Shown: positions 53,256-63,626, numbered from the stretch's first letter. The stretch is 64,000 nt of DNA from Paenibacillus crassostreae (GCF_001857945.1 NZ_CP017770.1:434001-498000); one strand, 5' to 3'. The notes: a model not told the origin generated them from the sequence alone. Numbers and translations: made by a program.

Positions 53256-54389
53256 ATGAGAGCTGTTACCTATCAAGGTCCGAAGAAAATTGAGATCCAT
53301 AATGTTAAAGACGCTACCATTGAGAAGAATGATGATATTCTAGTCAAAATAACATCAACTGCCATTTGCGGTTCTGATCTACATTTGTATCAAGGTAATT
53401 TCCCCCTCCCTAATGGATATGTCATCGGTCACGAACCGATGGGTATTGTTGAAGAAATTGGACCAGAAGTAACACATATTAAGAAAGGTGATCGAGTTGT
53501 CATCCCCTTTAATGTCTCTTGTGGACAATGCCATTATTGTAAACATGAGATGGAAAGTCAATGCGATAATAGTAATCCACACTATGATTCTGGTGGATTC
53601 TTAGGTTATTCTGAGAAATTCGGCAACTATCCTGGTGGACAAGCTGAGTATTTACGAGTACCATTTGGTAATTTTGCACCTTTTGTTATACCTCCATCTT
53701 GTGAACTAGAAGATGAATCACTGTTATTCCTATCTGACGTCCTTCCTACTGCTTATTGGAGTGTAGATAACGCTGGGGTAAAAGCTGGCGATACGGTTAT
53801 TGTTCTAGGATGCGGTCCAGTTGGGCTGATGGTGCAGAAATTCGCCTGGTTGAAAGGTGCTAAGCGCGTCATTGCCGTTGATTATTTACAATATAGGCTT
53901 CAACATGCCAAACGTGAGAATCATGTTGAAACCTTTGATTTCACAAAGCAAGACGATATGGGTGAGCATTTGAAAGAAATTACGAGTGGTGGTGCAGATG
54001 TTGTGATCGATTGTGTAGGTATGGACGGTAAGAAATCTCCGCTTGAGTTCATTGAACAAAAATTGAAATTACAAGGTGGAACACTTGGACCTATCCAAAT
54101 CTCAACGAAAGCAGTACGTAAATTTGGCACTGTTCACCTTACCGGTGTTTATGGTGGGAATTACAACGTATTTCCTTTAGGCGCATTCTTTGCGAGAAAT
54201 ATCACGCTCAAAATGGGTCAAGCCCCAGTTATACATTATATGCCTGAGTTATATCAAAAAATTGTGAAGGGCTTATTTGATCCAAAGAGTATTATCACGC
54301 ATCGTTTGACACTTAATGAAGCTGCTCACGCATACCATATTTTTGACAACCATGAAGATCAATGCATTAAGGTCATCTTAAAACCTTAA
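53256..54389 (+). CDS. zinc-dependent alcohol dehydrogenase-like protein
   Basis: This 377-residue MDR-family enzyme has the catalytic zinc region ICGSDLHLY, GHEPMG, the structural zinc cysteines CGQCHYCKHEMESQC and NAD-binding VLGCGPVGLM. The length and the insertion near residue 250 match the glutathione-independent formaldehyde dehydrogenase/threonine dehydrogenase-like group; the substrate cannot be set from sequence. The start at 53256 follows GTGGGGTG. It ends overlapping, tail to tail, with the thpR pseudogene. Confidence 0.85.
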   Translation: MRAVTYQGPKKIEIHNVKDATIEKNDDILVKITSTAICGSDLHLYQGNFPLPNGYVIGHEPMGIVEEIGPEVTHIKKGDRVVIPFNVSCGQCHYCKHEMESQCDNSNPHYDSGGFLGYSEKFGNYPGGQAEYLRVPFGNFAPFVIPPSCELEDESLLFLSDVLPTAYWSVDNAGVKAGDTVIVLGCGPVGLMVQKFAWLKGAKRVIAVDYLQYRLQHAKRENHVETFDFTKQDDMGEHLKEITSGGADVVIDCVGMDGKKSPLEFIEQKLKLQGGTLGPIQISTKAVRKFGTVHLTGVYGGNYNVFPLGAFFARNITLKMGQAPVIHYMPELYQKIVKGLFDPKSIITHRLTLNEAAHAYHIFDNHEDQCIKVILKP

Positions 54390-54947
54390 ATTCAATGGAT
54401 AACTTTCAATAATCTCATACATGGGTGAAGCATTCATATGAGTGCTCATCAATGTAAATCGATCTGCCTTCCACCCCACTCCTATAGGTGCAGACTGAAT
54501 AGCTTCTACATTAAATTCATGTTCTCCTACATAGTTTCGGGCGAGAGTTATATGTGCGGCAAATCGACGCTCTTCCACTATAAATCCACACTGATGTGTC
54601 GCTTGAATTACCGATGCATGAAGGTTATTTAAGCCGGTTAAATTACCAGACACACCTGCCCATAGAATTCGTGGAGCTTTTGAAGAACCGAAGAAGCCAG
54701 CACCGTTTAATTTAAGGGATAATGGTTGCTCATTAATACTACTCAAAACAGTTTGTAAACCACCCATTTGTTCTGGGGTAGTCTCACCTAGAAATTGTAT
54801 GGTGATATGGTAGTCTTGTGGATGCACTCATTTACGAAAGGCGAATAACTCTCTATTCTCCTGCGTCCAACTTTCCAACTCATCTGCTATATCCCTTTGC
54901 AAGGGTATGCTTACGAATAACCTAACTGATTCATGATGTGACTTCAT
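54378..54947 (-). pseudogene. thpR: thpR-like RNA 2',3'-cyclic phosphodiesterase interrupted by in-frame TGA
   Basis: The reading frame from the ATG at 54947 runs 39 codons (MKSHHESVRLFVSIP...FAFRK), meets TGA at 54830-54828, and continues in the same frame as VHPQDYHITIQFLG to 54378. The rest has both 2H motifs, HITI and HITL. Relatives typically have Trp where TGA stands (K-W-V-H-P), so a single TGG to TGA change is the simplest reading. A GTG at 54827 could start a shorter product, but it lacks a ribosome site and the N-terminal strand. The enzyme family opens 2',3'-cyclic phosphates on RNA. Confidence 0.85.
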
Positions 54948-55046
54948 CCTCTACAACTCCCTATTTATAAGTGATTGAGCATAACTTAGCTTTTGTTATC
55001 ATACAATCACCAAAGAATAGACATTTCATACGTAGGAGATGAGGTC

Positions 55047-55847
55047 TTGGATCAAGAAGCTATATTTGAACATCAGTTTTGGTTACAAATATTGGGGGAT
55101 CATGCAAGATTCATTAATAATGCCTTGCCACCAGTAGAGAAGAAAGATATTGAAATAGCACAACAATTCATTCAAATTTTTGATCAACTGTTAGAACAAT
55201 CCCGTCGACCATTGGATATGCCACAATTCATGGAATTAAACAAATTAGCACACCAGAATGCTCTAAGTCTTCGTGCATTTAAATTGGACCTACTAGAAAG
55301 ATTACTGCTCGGGAAGGTTATGATTGGGTTAACCCCTACCTTCATAAACCATATGGTCAACGAACTCGAAGAATATATCAGAATTTTGGATGAACTTATA
55401 CAAGGAAAACCAGTACCTAAGTATCACTCCCTCCATCATGACTTATTATGGCTCCAGGACGCTTCAGGTCATGCCGCTACTATTGCGATGGACTTGGACG
55501 CCGTAGAGAAACGCTGGATTGAGAAAAGTGAAGATTTCGAACAACACTTCAACCAATTTTTACTCAAAGCTATTGAATTGACAGGTTATTTAAGAACCTT
55601 GAACAATCAATATCCTTCTATCATTAAATTCCATGAGGATGTTAATCTTGAAATGGTTGTCTTCATGAACTTTCTGCAAGAAGTCGAAGAAATGGGCTTA
55701 ACGAATACCTTACTCAGCCGTATAAACCCATTGGTACCAGATCATATGTTTCGCGAAGAATGCTATTATTTAATGAAATTATCACAGAGCGGCCAGATCA
55801 CACCACCTAATTGCAATCCAGCCAAACCGCGGGTAAAGATCCCATAG
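55047..55847 (+). CDS. DUF2935-domain protein
   Basis: The product has 266 residues from TTG 55047, chosen for AGGAG 8 nt upstream; a TTG at 54993 would add 18 residues without a ribosome site. It matches DUF2935 (FEHQFWLQILGDHARFINNALPPVEK), an all-helical, ferritin-like family with two repeats; His and Glu residues in HQFWLQILGDH and HHDLLWLQDASGHA are regularly placed and could bind metal. The function is unknown. Confidence 0.8.
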   Translation: MDQEAIFEHQFWLQILGDHARFINNALPPVEKKDIEIAQQFIQIFDQLLEQSRRPLDMPQFMELNKLAHQNALSLRAFKLDLLERLLLGKVMIGLTPTFINHMVNELEEYIRILDELIQGKPVPKYHSLHHDLLWLQDASGHAATIAMDLDAVEKRWIEKSEDFEQHFNQFLLKAIELTGYLRTLNNQYPSIIKFHEDVNLEMVVFMNFLQEVEEMGLTNTLLSRINPLVPDHMFREECYYLMKLSQSGQITPPNCNPAKPRVKIP

Positions 55848-55862
55848 AAGGAAATCTCAAAC

Positions 55863-55896
55863 ATCCCCTCAACGAATGTTGTGGGGATTTCTTTAT
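55863..55896 (+). terminator. terminator after the DUF2935 gene
   Basis: ATCCCC and CAAC pair with GTTG and GGGGAT around a short loop, followed by TTTCTTTATT. Confidence 0.75.
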
Positions 55897-55992
55897 TATA
55901 TGAACACTTTATAACTTTTTTTCTACTAACACACGATCTATGAAAGTTCGGTTATAATATACAAAAGATATAGAAACAACTGGGGGCAAAAT

Positions 55993-56604
55993 ATGTTTCA
56001 GTATATAGATCAACATTATGTAGAAGTTAATTATAACGGAAAAGATTTAAAATTCGGAGAACTCATTCGCTGCACCTTTGAACGCTGCACATTTACAAAT
56101 GGTTCATTAGAAGAAATCACAACAAGCAACTGCCGTTTCATTGAATGTGATTTTAGTGGAGCTTATTTGAATGGTTCGATCCATACAGAATCAGCTTTTG
56201 TGAATTGTATTTTTGTTGATACTAACCTCTTCGTCGCAAAATTTGATAATTGCAAAATGACCGGTTCAGACTTTTCAAATGCACAAATGGATGGTATAAC
56301 AATCTTCCAAGGGGATTGGTCTTATACAAATTTAAGACATACTAGGCTGGTGAAACAGGACTTAAAAGGAGTACGTTTTTATGAAGCGGACCTCTCCAAT
56401 ACTAATCTTGAAAAGGCAGATCTAAGAGATTGCGACCTAACTAGAACAATTCTAGCTCATGCCAAGTTGCATGGAACTGATTTACGTGGTGCTAATTTAG
56501 ATGGAGTTGATTTCAAATCTATTAATGTTAGCGGTGCACGAATGGATAGAGATCAAGCTGTTCATTTTTTGCGATCATTTGGTGCGAAAGTAGAAGGAGA
56601 TTGA
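55993..56604 (+). CDS. pentapeptide-repeat protein
   Basis: The 203-residue protein has about 22 pentapeptide repeats, including CDFSGAYLNGS, ADLSNTNLEKADLRDCDLTRTILAHAKLHGTDLRGANLDGVDF, and a C-terminal helix (DRDQAVHFLRSFGAKV). The repeats are more regular than in the protein at 24516-25172, and the C-terminal helices are similar, so they are paralogues. A gyrase-protection role as in Qnr is possible but not shown. The ribosome site is GGGGGCAAAAT before the ATG. Confidence 0.82.
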   Translation: MFQYIDQHYVEVNYNGKDLKFGELIRCTFERCTFTNGSLEEITTSNCRFIECDFSGAYLNGSIHTESAFVNCIFVDTNLFVAKFDNCKMTGSDFSNAQMDGITIFQGDWSYTNLRHTRLVKQDLKGVRFYEADLSNTNLEKADLRDCDLTRTILAHAKLHGTDLRGANLDGVDFKSINVSGARMDRDQAVHFLRSFGAKVEGD

Positions 56605-56726
56605 TACTATTCTTTTGTTCATAGGTTATTATGTCGAATTGATAGTCCTTAGGTCTAGTTGATTTATGGTCCTTCTATGTACTAGAATAGACTAATCATT
56701 AAAATAGAAAAGGATGCGCAAATGCA

Positions 56727-58592
56727 ATGTCGTCTACAATAAATCGTACGATCAGTATGAGATCTATACTACTTTTTTCACTAATCATGCTAGCGAAGAG
56801 TTATTTTGCTTGGTATTTTCTATTCGAAGACGGTCCCTCATGGAGCATATTAGTTAAGGAGATTCCTTTTGTTCTACTACTATTTTGTTTGATAGAATGG
56901 TTCGCTACCAAACGAAAAATCGCCATCTATATGCTTGTGAATCTCATAATTACCATTTTGTTCTTTTCATTAATTGTATATCATAACCATTTCGGTATTA
57001 TTGCTACATCTCAAGTATTAGATCAGGTCAAACAAGTTGGAGCAGTAAAGAAGAGTATATTCTCGGTAATGCATCCGAAATATATGCTAATTTTTGTGGA
57101 TATCATTATTATTAGCTACGTTATGCTTAAACGACAGAAAGCCCTCGATTGGAAGAGATCCATGGCACGTAAGACGAACAGGAAAACAATTACGGCTGTG
57201 TTCTGCATCTCCGTCATGTTATGTTCGTTAAATATTTTACCTAACCGGGCAAGTATGAATGAAACTGTTAAAGCCGAGCAAATGGGAATTCTTAATTATG
57301 AAGCGTACTCTCTCATAGCTGATAAAGAGGAAGAGCCCATTGACGCTTATGAAATTACGCAGGAAATTATCAATGATACGAAAGGTATTCAAGCGTCTGT
57401 GAATCCAGTTCTCTCTGGGGCCGCTAAAGGAAAGAACCTTATTATCATTCAAATGGAGTCATTCCAGAATTTCTTAATTAATCTATCGATCGATGGTCAA
57501 GAAATAACTCCTAATATGAATGAGCTTGCGGGAAGTAATTTCTATTTCCCACGTTTCTATCAGCAGGTTGGACAAGGAAACACATCCGATGCGGAGTTTA
57601 TCGTCAACACGTCGTTTTATGTACCACCAGATGGTGCGGCTACCCAGTATTACGCACCTAAGGAACTTCCAAGCTTACCTAAGCTTCTAGAAGATCAAGG
57701 CTACGATACCGCAACGTTCCATACCAATGAAGTTGAGTTCTGGAACCGTGGTGAACTTTATACCGCATTAGGATTTAATCGATACTATGACAAAACTTAC
57801 TTTGGCGAAGAAGATACACTCTTCTACGGAGCATCTGATGAAGTGCTTTATGAAAGAACTGCAGCAGAGCTAGCCACAATGGATCAGAATGATCAACCAT
57901 TCTATTCACATGTGATCTCAATGTCCGCTCATAATCCCTTTACGATTCCAGAAGAGAAATACAAGATGACGCTCCCAGAACGATTCGAAGGTACGTTCGT
58001 TGGTGATTATATTCGGTCACAGAATTATGCCGATTATGCGCTTGGTCTCTTTATAGAAGACCTCAAACAGAGCGGAGTATGGGATAACAGCTTAATCGTT
58101 CTGTATGGCGATCATCGTGGACTTCCTATCTTCTCTCTCGATAATGATGATCAAATATTAATGCAAGAGATTCTCGGTCATGAATATTCGGAACGCGAGT
58201 TGATTAATGTTCCTATGATCATTGCATCAACGGGTATTACATCTCCAAGTGTAAATGAACAATTAGGTGGTCAAGTTGATATTTTACCTACTGTTTCCAA
58301 TTTATTAGGTCTATCGCTCGATAACCATCTTCATTTCGGACAGGATCTATTGAATCAAACGAAATATAACCTACTACCACAACGCTATTATTTACCGACG
58401 GGATCATTCGTCAACAACGAAGAACTCTTCTTATCAGGTAGCGGATTCGAGGACGGTCAACATTATACTTTAGCTGGTGATGGTGTTAAAACACTTAAAG
58501 CCACAGAAAATGAATTTGATCGTGCACTTGAACTCCTTCATTTATCAGACAGCTATGTAACACAATTACCTGACAGAGTAGTCGAGGAATAA
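56727..58592 (+). CDS. LTA synthase-family sulfatase protein
   Basis: This 621-residue protein has five N-terminal membrane segments (residues 1-175) and an extracellular sulfatase-fold domain with IIIQMESFQNFL, the catalytic Thr in QGNTSDAEF, FHTNEVEFWNR, SMSAHNPFTIP and VLYGDHRG. This is the layout of LtaS/YflE-type lipoteichoic acid synthases, which transfer glycerol phosphate from phosphatidylglycerol. Whether it is LtaS, a primase or a phosphoethanolamine-type enzyme is not decidable. The ATG at 56727 has only a weak AAAGGATG site. Confidence 0.9.
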   Translation: MSSTINRTISMRSILLFSLIMLAKSYFAWYFLFEDGPSWSILVKEIPFVLLLFCLIEWFATKRKIAIYMLVNLIITILFFSLIVYHNHFGIIATSQVLDQVKQVGAVKKSIFSVMHPKYMLIFVDIIIISYVMLKRQKALDWKRSMARKTNRKTITAVFCISVMLCSLNILPNRASMNETVKAEQMGILNYEAYSLIADKEEEPIDAYEITQEIINDTKGIQASVNPVLSGAAKGKNLIIIQMESFQNFLINLSIDGQEITPNMNELAGSNFYFPRFYQQVGQGNTSDAEFIVNTSFYVPPDGAATQYYAPKELPSLPKLLEDQGYDTATFHTNEVEFWNRGELYTALGFNRYYDKTYFGEEDTLFYGASDEVLYERTAAELATMDQNDQPFYSHVISMSAHNPFTIPEEKYKMTLPERFEGTFVGDYIRSQNYADYALGLFIEDLKQSGVWDNSLIVLYGDHRGLPIFSLDNDDQILMQEILGHEYSERELINVPMIIASTGITSPSVNEQLGGQVDILPTVSNLLGLSLDNHLHFGQDLLNQTKYNLLPQRYYLPTGSFVNNEELFLSGSGFEDGQHYTLAGDGVKTLKATENEFDRALELLHLSDSYVTQLPDRVVEE

Positions 58593-58645
58593 GCAATGTT
58601 ACTTCAAACAACTGTACTCATAAAAACTTTATAAACTCACTAGAA

Positions 58646-58688
58646 ATACGCCAGAGAGCAGCTAGCATGCACTCTGGCGTATTTTTTA
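58646..58688 (+). terminator. terminator after the LTA synthase-like gene
   Basis: ATACGCCAGAG (58646-58656) pairs perfectly with CTCTGGCGTAT (58672-58682), followed by TTTTTAATT. Confidence 0.88.
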
Positions 58689-58754
58689 ATTACTTACATA
58701 CCCTTAAGTTACTTATTCCTAGCCATAATCTAGTGTATAAGAATCAACAACTAC

Positions 58755-59726
58755 TTAGGTAGTAAACCGTTGTATCAGGCTGAATTGGAGAATTTCTAGC
58801 TCTACTTCAGTATCAAGCAATTGCAGCAACAAAAGATAGAAAGCATTCTGTGCCTGTGCTGCAATGGGATTATGAATGGATGTTATACCCATGGTATGGG
58901 CGAGTTCGGTATTATCAAATCCGACAATAGCTAAATCTTCAGGCACCTTCAATTGCTGTCTACGGGCTTCACAAAGAGCACCAGCCGCCACATAATCATT
59001 CGCGCACAGAATAGCATCCGGCAAATCATCCTTATGCTCAAGTAAATCACGAACTACCTGCTCTCCGTCACGGATTGTATATACTGAAGAGAAGGACCAC
59101 TTGGGAGATACGGTAAGGTGATGTTTCCCCATCATGTCTGCATAGGCACGCATTCTGTTATGCGTATTTATGCTGTTCGGTCGTCCGAATGCATTAGCTA
59201 TACGATTGTAGCCCTTCTCTATTAAATGTTCCAATGCTAACCAATACCCTTCATACTGATCCATAGCCACCGAAGAAATATCCGGTTGATCCATTCGCTG
59301 CCACGACACAATAGGTCCATATTTACAGTATGACCTTAATAAGCTTGGGTCATTGACACTGGTAATGATGACGAGAGCATCGACTCTTTTTCTCCGCAAA
59401 TCTTCAAATGGCTGTAGCTCTTTCTTTGCATCCCCTCCTGATGTATAGATAATCGTCTGATATCCGTATTGGCTTGCTATCTCAACAAAACCATTCAGGA
59501 ATGGTAACATCAGATTATTGATCCCTTCAGTGCTGATCCCGATTTGCATTGTTTGTCCTTTAGACAAGGAAATTGCATTCCGATTGGGGACATAGTCCAG
59601 TTCTTTCATAATACTTAAAATTTTATTTCTCGTTTCTTGACTCACATGGGGGGATTGATTTAGGACTCTAGAAACCGTAGCTTTAGAAAACCCAGCCATC
59701 TTTGCAATAAGATCAAGATTCGACAT
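58755..59726 (-). CDS. LacI-family transcriptional regulator
   Basis: The 323-residue repressor has an N-terminal LacI helix-turn-helix (MSNLDLIAKMAGFSKATVSRVLNQSPHVSQETRNKI) and a periplasmic-binding-protein-like ligand domain (IVGFDNTELAHTMGITSIHNP at the end). It is divergent from a GH1 glucosidase gene, with a perfect palindrome between them, so it very probably represses that gene in the absence of a sugar phosphate. The start at 59726 has AGGAG 7 nt upstream. Confidence 0.92.
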   Translation of the reverse strand: MSNLDLIAKMAGFSKATVSRVLNQSPHVSQETRNKILSIMKELDYVPNRNAISLSKGQTMQIGISTEGINNLMLPFLNGFVEIASQYGYQTIIYTSGGDAKKELQPFEDLRRKRVDALVIITSVNDPSLLRSYCKYGPIVSWQRMDQPDISSVAMDQYEGYWLALEHLIEKGYNRIANAFGRPNSINTHNRMRAYADMMGKHHLTVSPKWSFSSVYTIRDGEQVVRDLLEHKDDLPDAILCANDYVAAGALCEARRQQLKVPEDLAIVGFDNTELAHTMGITSIHNPIAAQAQNAFYLLLLQLLDTEVELEILQFSLIQRFTT

Positions 59727-59750
59727 CATCATTCTCCTAACAAAAAAAAT

Positions 59751-59779
59751 TTGACATGTAACGCGTTACAACGTTTATC
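59751..59779 (+). promoter_or_regulatory. LacI-type operator in the GH1 promoter
   Basis: TGTAACGCGTTACA (59757-59770) is a perfect 14-bp palindrome directly after a consensus -35 TTGACA (59751-59756). A TTTATC (59774-59779) 17 nt downstream is a weak -10. The site would block the GH1 promoter and lies about 30 nt from the repressor's own start codon. Confidence 0.8.
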
Positions 59780-59855
59780 ATTCACACAATAGGCAATATT
59801 CATAGTGTACCACAGTCTATCTATATCCCTATAAACATGACAAAGGTGGGAGTAA

Positions 59856-61274
<1,419 letters not shown>

Positions 61275-61283
61275 ATTTTAGAT

Positions 61284-61341
61284 AACAGAAGCTGTCCCCT
61301 CTTCGCCTATGTCAGGGAAGTGTGGGCACTTCTGTTTTTTT
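61284..61341 (+). terminator. terminator after the GH1 gene
   Basis: AACAGAAG with further pairs matches CTTCTGTT, followed by TTTTT. Confidence 0.75.
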
Positions 61342-61360
61342 ATAGTAACTGAAGCTAAAT

Positions 61361-61396
61361 AAAAAAGACGCAAGGCAGAAAGCCTAGCGTCTTTGA
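61361..61396 (-). terminator. terminator after the DUF2798 gene
   Basis: On the minus strand AAAGACGC and GGC pair with GCC and GCGTCTTT around a 5-nt loop, followed by TTTATTT. It faces the GH1 terminator. Confidence 0.85.
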
Positions 61397-61417
61397 TCGT
61401 AATATTAATATCTTCCT

Positions 61418-61939
61418 TTAAGCAACGTTATCCTCTATCGACATCGCTGCATTACTTTTGTGATCTTGATAAGCATGTAGTTTTACCATCGCAAATCTTG
61501 CAATGGGTTGAATCACTAAACTCTCAGCTATGAGTACGATCAAGAAATTTCTTGGCCAATTTGTTAACCAGTTACTAAATGTTGCGGAACTAATACCGTT
61601 TCCTGCGATACCCCCAATAAGTGTCATGCACGCTGACATTCCCAATACAGTGAATAAGATACGAAATAATATCTTTGAATTAAAGCTATCTGTTGGTGCA
61701 GTAAATTTCCCAACTAATTTTTCTGCAATGCGACCTATAAATACCGATTCAAGAATCATTGCAATAACCAGCATAATTGGAAACACTTTAAGAATCGATA
61801 CTACAACTTCTCCATTCAATTTACCCATGCCGAGAGAAGTATTTAGTGTTGTCATAAACAAAGCAGTCAGCGTACAAATGATAATACCATACAATGCTCC
61901 CTCTTTACCGTTTCTTGGTAGTCTTGTTTCTTGTTGCAT
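61418..61939 (-). CDS. DUF2798-family membrane protein
   Basis: The 173-residue product has four membrane segments arranged as two DUF2798-type repeats (ALYGIIICTLTALFMTTLNT and LFRILFTVLGMSACMTLIGG begin them). The function is unknown. It follows the TetR gene by about 60 nt on the same strand, suggesting control by that regulator. The start at 61939 follows AAAGGAAG. Confidence 0.75.
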   Translation of the reverse strand: MQQETRLPRNGKEGALYGIIICTLTALFMTTLNTSLGMGKLNGEVVVSILKVFPIMLVIAMILESVFIGRIAEKLVGKFTAPTDSFNSKILFRILFTVLGMSACMTLIGGIAGNGISSATFSNWLTNWPRNFLIVLIAESLVIQPIARFAMVKLHAYQDHKSNAAMSIEDNVA

Positions 61940-62000
61940 GTTTTTCTTCCTTTCAAATGTGTATTTCAAGATGTTTGTAAAGATGTTTGTTAATTCTTCT

Positions 62001-62561
62001 TTATAAAACTCTCAATAAATTTGGTAATACCTGCGAAACAATCTTCAGTGGTTCACTTGTTTGTTGAGTTAAACAAAGCATAATACTACCTTCAATAGCT
62101 GCCGTCATCATTAAAGCAATTGAACGAGCTGTCTCTTCCGAAAAACCATCCGTTACTAATTTGTTCGAAAAAATACCTTCAATTTTTGTGAAAGATAGAG
62201 CGCAGGCATATCTAACGGGTTCACTTAATGATCCTATTTCACTAACGATGCTACTAAATGTATAACCAGTAATCATCCCATCTCGTTCAAATTGTTCGAT
62301 CAATTTCTTAATCATTGCTTGTGTAGCTGTAACAGTAGATGGATAATGTTGAAAAATCTCTTCCATATCTGTTGTAATTGCTTCATTTAATGAATGAAGA
62401 CAAGCGATAAGCAATTCTTCTTTCCCATTTGGAAAGTGGTGATAAAGCGAACCTTTTGACAAGTTACATGCTTTCAAAATTTCGTTTAATCCTACACCCA
62501 AATATCCTTTTTTCTGAAAAAGAGCTGTCGAGATGTTGATGATCAGCGATTTTGAATCCAT
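62001..62561 (-). CDS. TetR-family transcriptional regulator
   Basis: The 186-residue regulator has the TetR helix-turn-helix (LIINISTALFQKKGYLGVGLNEILKACNLSKGSLYHHFPNGKEELLIACL) and a helical ligand domain of the YxaF/LmrA-like C-terminal type. It precedes the DUF2798 membrane protein gene. A palindrome just before its start is a probable autoregulatory site. The ribosome site is GGAGGAGG, 11 nt from the ATG. Confidence 0.9.
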   Translation of the reverse strand: MDSKSLIINISTALFQKKGYLGVGLNEILKACNLSKGSLYHHFPNGKEELLIACLHSLNEAITTDMEEIFQHYPSTVTATQAMIKKLIEQFERDGMITGYTFSSIVSEIGSLSEPVRYACALSFTKIEGIFSNKLVTDGFSEETARSIALMMTAAIEGSIMLCLTQQTSEPLKIVSQVLPNLLRVL

Positions 62562-62580
62562 TTCCTAGTACCTCCTCCAT

Positions 62581-62598
62581 ACAAACCGGTAGGTCTGT
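62581..62598. promoter_or_regulatory. TetR-type operator
   Basis: ACAAACCGGTAGGTCTGT is an 18-bp palindrome of form ACA-n-ACC-n4-GGT-n-TGT, placed just downstream of a minus-strand -10 TATATT (62605-62600) and upstream of the TetR ribosome site. Confidence 0.75.
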
Positions 62599-62735
62599 TA
62601 ATATAACATAATTTTTTAATAATGGCAATTCTCACAAAGTGGAACGCCAATAAATAACCTCAATATTTCTATATCCTTCACACCAAAATCTTACCTATTA
62701 CATATTGATAAATGATATCTATTTAATAAAGGAGA

Positions 62736-62855
62736 ATGCGAATTTTAGTTTATGAAATATTCATTGTGACAACCAACAACAGGTTGTTTGAAGTAGAGTT
62801 AGCAGCAAAAACTGGAAGAATCTTAAAAATCGAAGAAGAAAATGAGGATGATTAA
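62736..62855 (+). CDS. micro-ORF with PepSY-like C-terminus
   Basis: The frame encodes 39 residues: MRILVYEIFIVTTN followed by RLFEVELAAKTGRILKIEEENEDD. The second half has the look of the C-terminal strand pair of PepSY domains (YEVELDAKTGKILK type). AAGGAG lies only 1-2 nt before the ATG, closer than normal. It may be a decayed remnant of a PepSY gene or a real short protein. About 70 nt separate it from the DUF1259 gene. Confidence 0.45.
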   Translation: MRILVYEIFIVTTNNRLFEVELAAKTGRILKIEEENEDD

Positions 62856-62926
62856 TGAGAAATACCGTTCCTAAAGTAATCACTTTTTAATACTATATCT
62901 TATCTAGTAAAGGAAGGTGATAAGTT

Positions 62927-63367
62927 ATGAGTGTTAGTCCACAGTGTAGACAGTTTGCAGAAATATTTGGTGGTGAAGCACAAGTCATTAATGGGGTATG
63001 TGTAGCAACAAAGTTAAGAACAAATATTAGGGTGAATATATTGAATAGACGTTCAAAAGGTCTTTTCACAATCCCCTTCGGCATTTCGTACGAAAGCGTA
63101 AGTGCTGATGGTAGAGCATTATGTTTAGGAGAAACAGTTATACTCACTAGTGAAATAAACCCATTTATATCTAGGCTCCGTAGAGCTGGTATAAAAGTAA
63201 CATCTCTTCATAACCATTGGTTATTTACAAATCCAAACATATGGTATATCCATTGGGAGGCTATTCAACGTCCATTAGTATTTGCTAGGAATGTGCGGAA
63301 TGCCTCTAGTGTTTTGACGACCCAACCCGTTGGTCCAATTGCTTGTAGAACTACTAGAAAAAAGTAA
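62927..63367 (+). CDS. DUF1259-domain protein
   Basis: This 146-residue protein has one DUF1259 module: VINGVCVATKLRTNIRVNI, ALCLGETVILTSEINPFISRLRRAGIKVTSLHNHWLF, and IWYIHWEA. The HNH and IHWEA histidines resemble metal-ligand positions, as in cupin-like folds. Known DUF1259 proteins usually carry two modules, so this is a half-length form without a signal peptide. The function is unknown. AAAGGAAGG precedes the ATG. Confidence 0.8.
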   Translation: MSVSPQCRQFAEIFGGEAQVINGVCVATKLRTNIRVNILNRRSKGLFTIPFGISYESVSADGRALCLGETVILTSEINPFISRLRRAGIKVTSLHNHWLFTNPNIWYIHWEAIQRPLVFARNVRNASSVLTTQPVGPIACRTTRKK

Positions 63368-63408
63368 GAAGTTAATGTTAACTTAACATCGTATATGAGA
63401 ATAAGGCT

Positions 63409-63435
63409 GCCGAGAAATCGACAGCCTTATTTCTT
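63409..63435. terminator. bidirectional terminator
   Basis: ATAAGGCTG (63411-63419) pairs with CAGCCTTAT, or in a slightly longer form with CGA/TCG, followed by TTTCTTT on the plus strand. It separates the convergent DUF1259 and small-protein genes. Confidence 0.7.
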
Positions 63436-63626
63436 TATACTTCTCGTTCATTGTATTCAACAATCTCGTCTAACGAGGTATGTGCATCCCGTTGGTCCTC
63501 TTTTTCAATTTCACGGTCCACTTCACTTCCGCCTTGAATAGCATTTGTCGCATTTACTTGTTGCTGCAATTGTTCTTCAATTTGACCGATCCCATGTGCC
63601 TCTTGATGATTTCTGCTTGTTGGCAT
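63435..63626 (-). CDS. small polar protein of unknown function
   Basis: This 63-residue, Glu/Gln/Asp-rich protein (PTSRNHQEAHGIGQIEEQLQQQVNATNA) has no membrane segment and no cysteine. The start at 63626 has GGGGGTG 10 nt upstream. The shape resembles small acid-soluble-like or spore-associated proteins of Bacillales, but I recognise no family. Confidence 0.65.
   Translation of the reverse strand: MPTSRNHQEAHGIGQIEEQLQQQVNATNAIQGGSEVDREIEKEDQRDAHTSLDEIVEYNEREV

Noticed and set aside
59757-59770. The palindrome at the GH1 promoter as a CcpA cre site
   Set aside because: The centre is GC rather than the CG of the cre consensus, and a dedicated LacI regulator is adjacent.
61530-62006. A 158-codon plus-strand open frame
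   Set aside because: It is antisense to the DUF2798 gene, whose membrane segments and ribosome site are clear.
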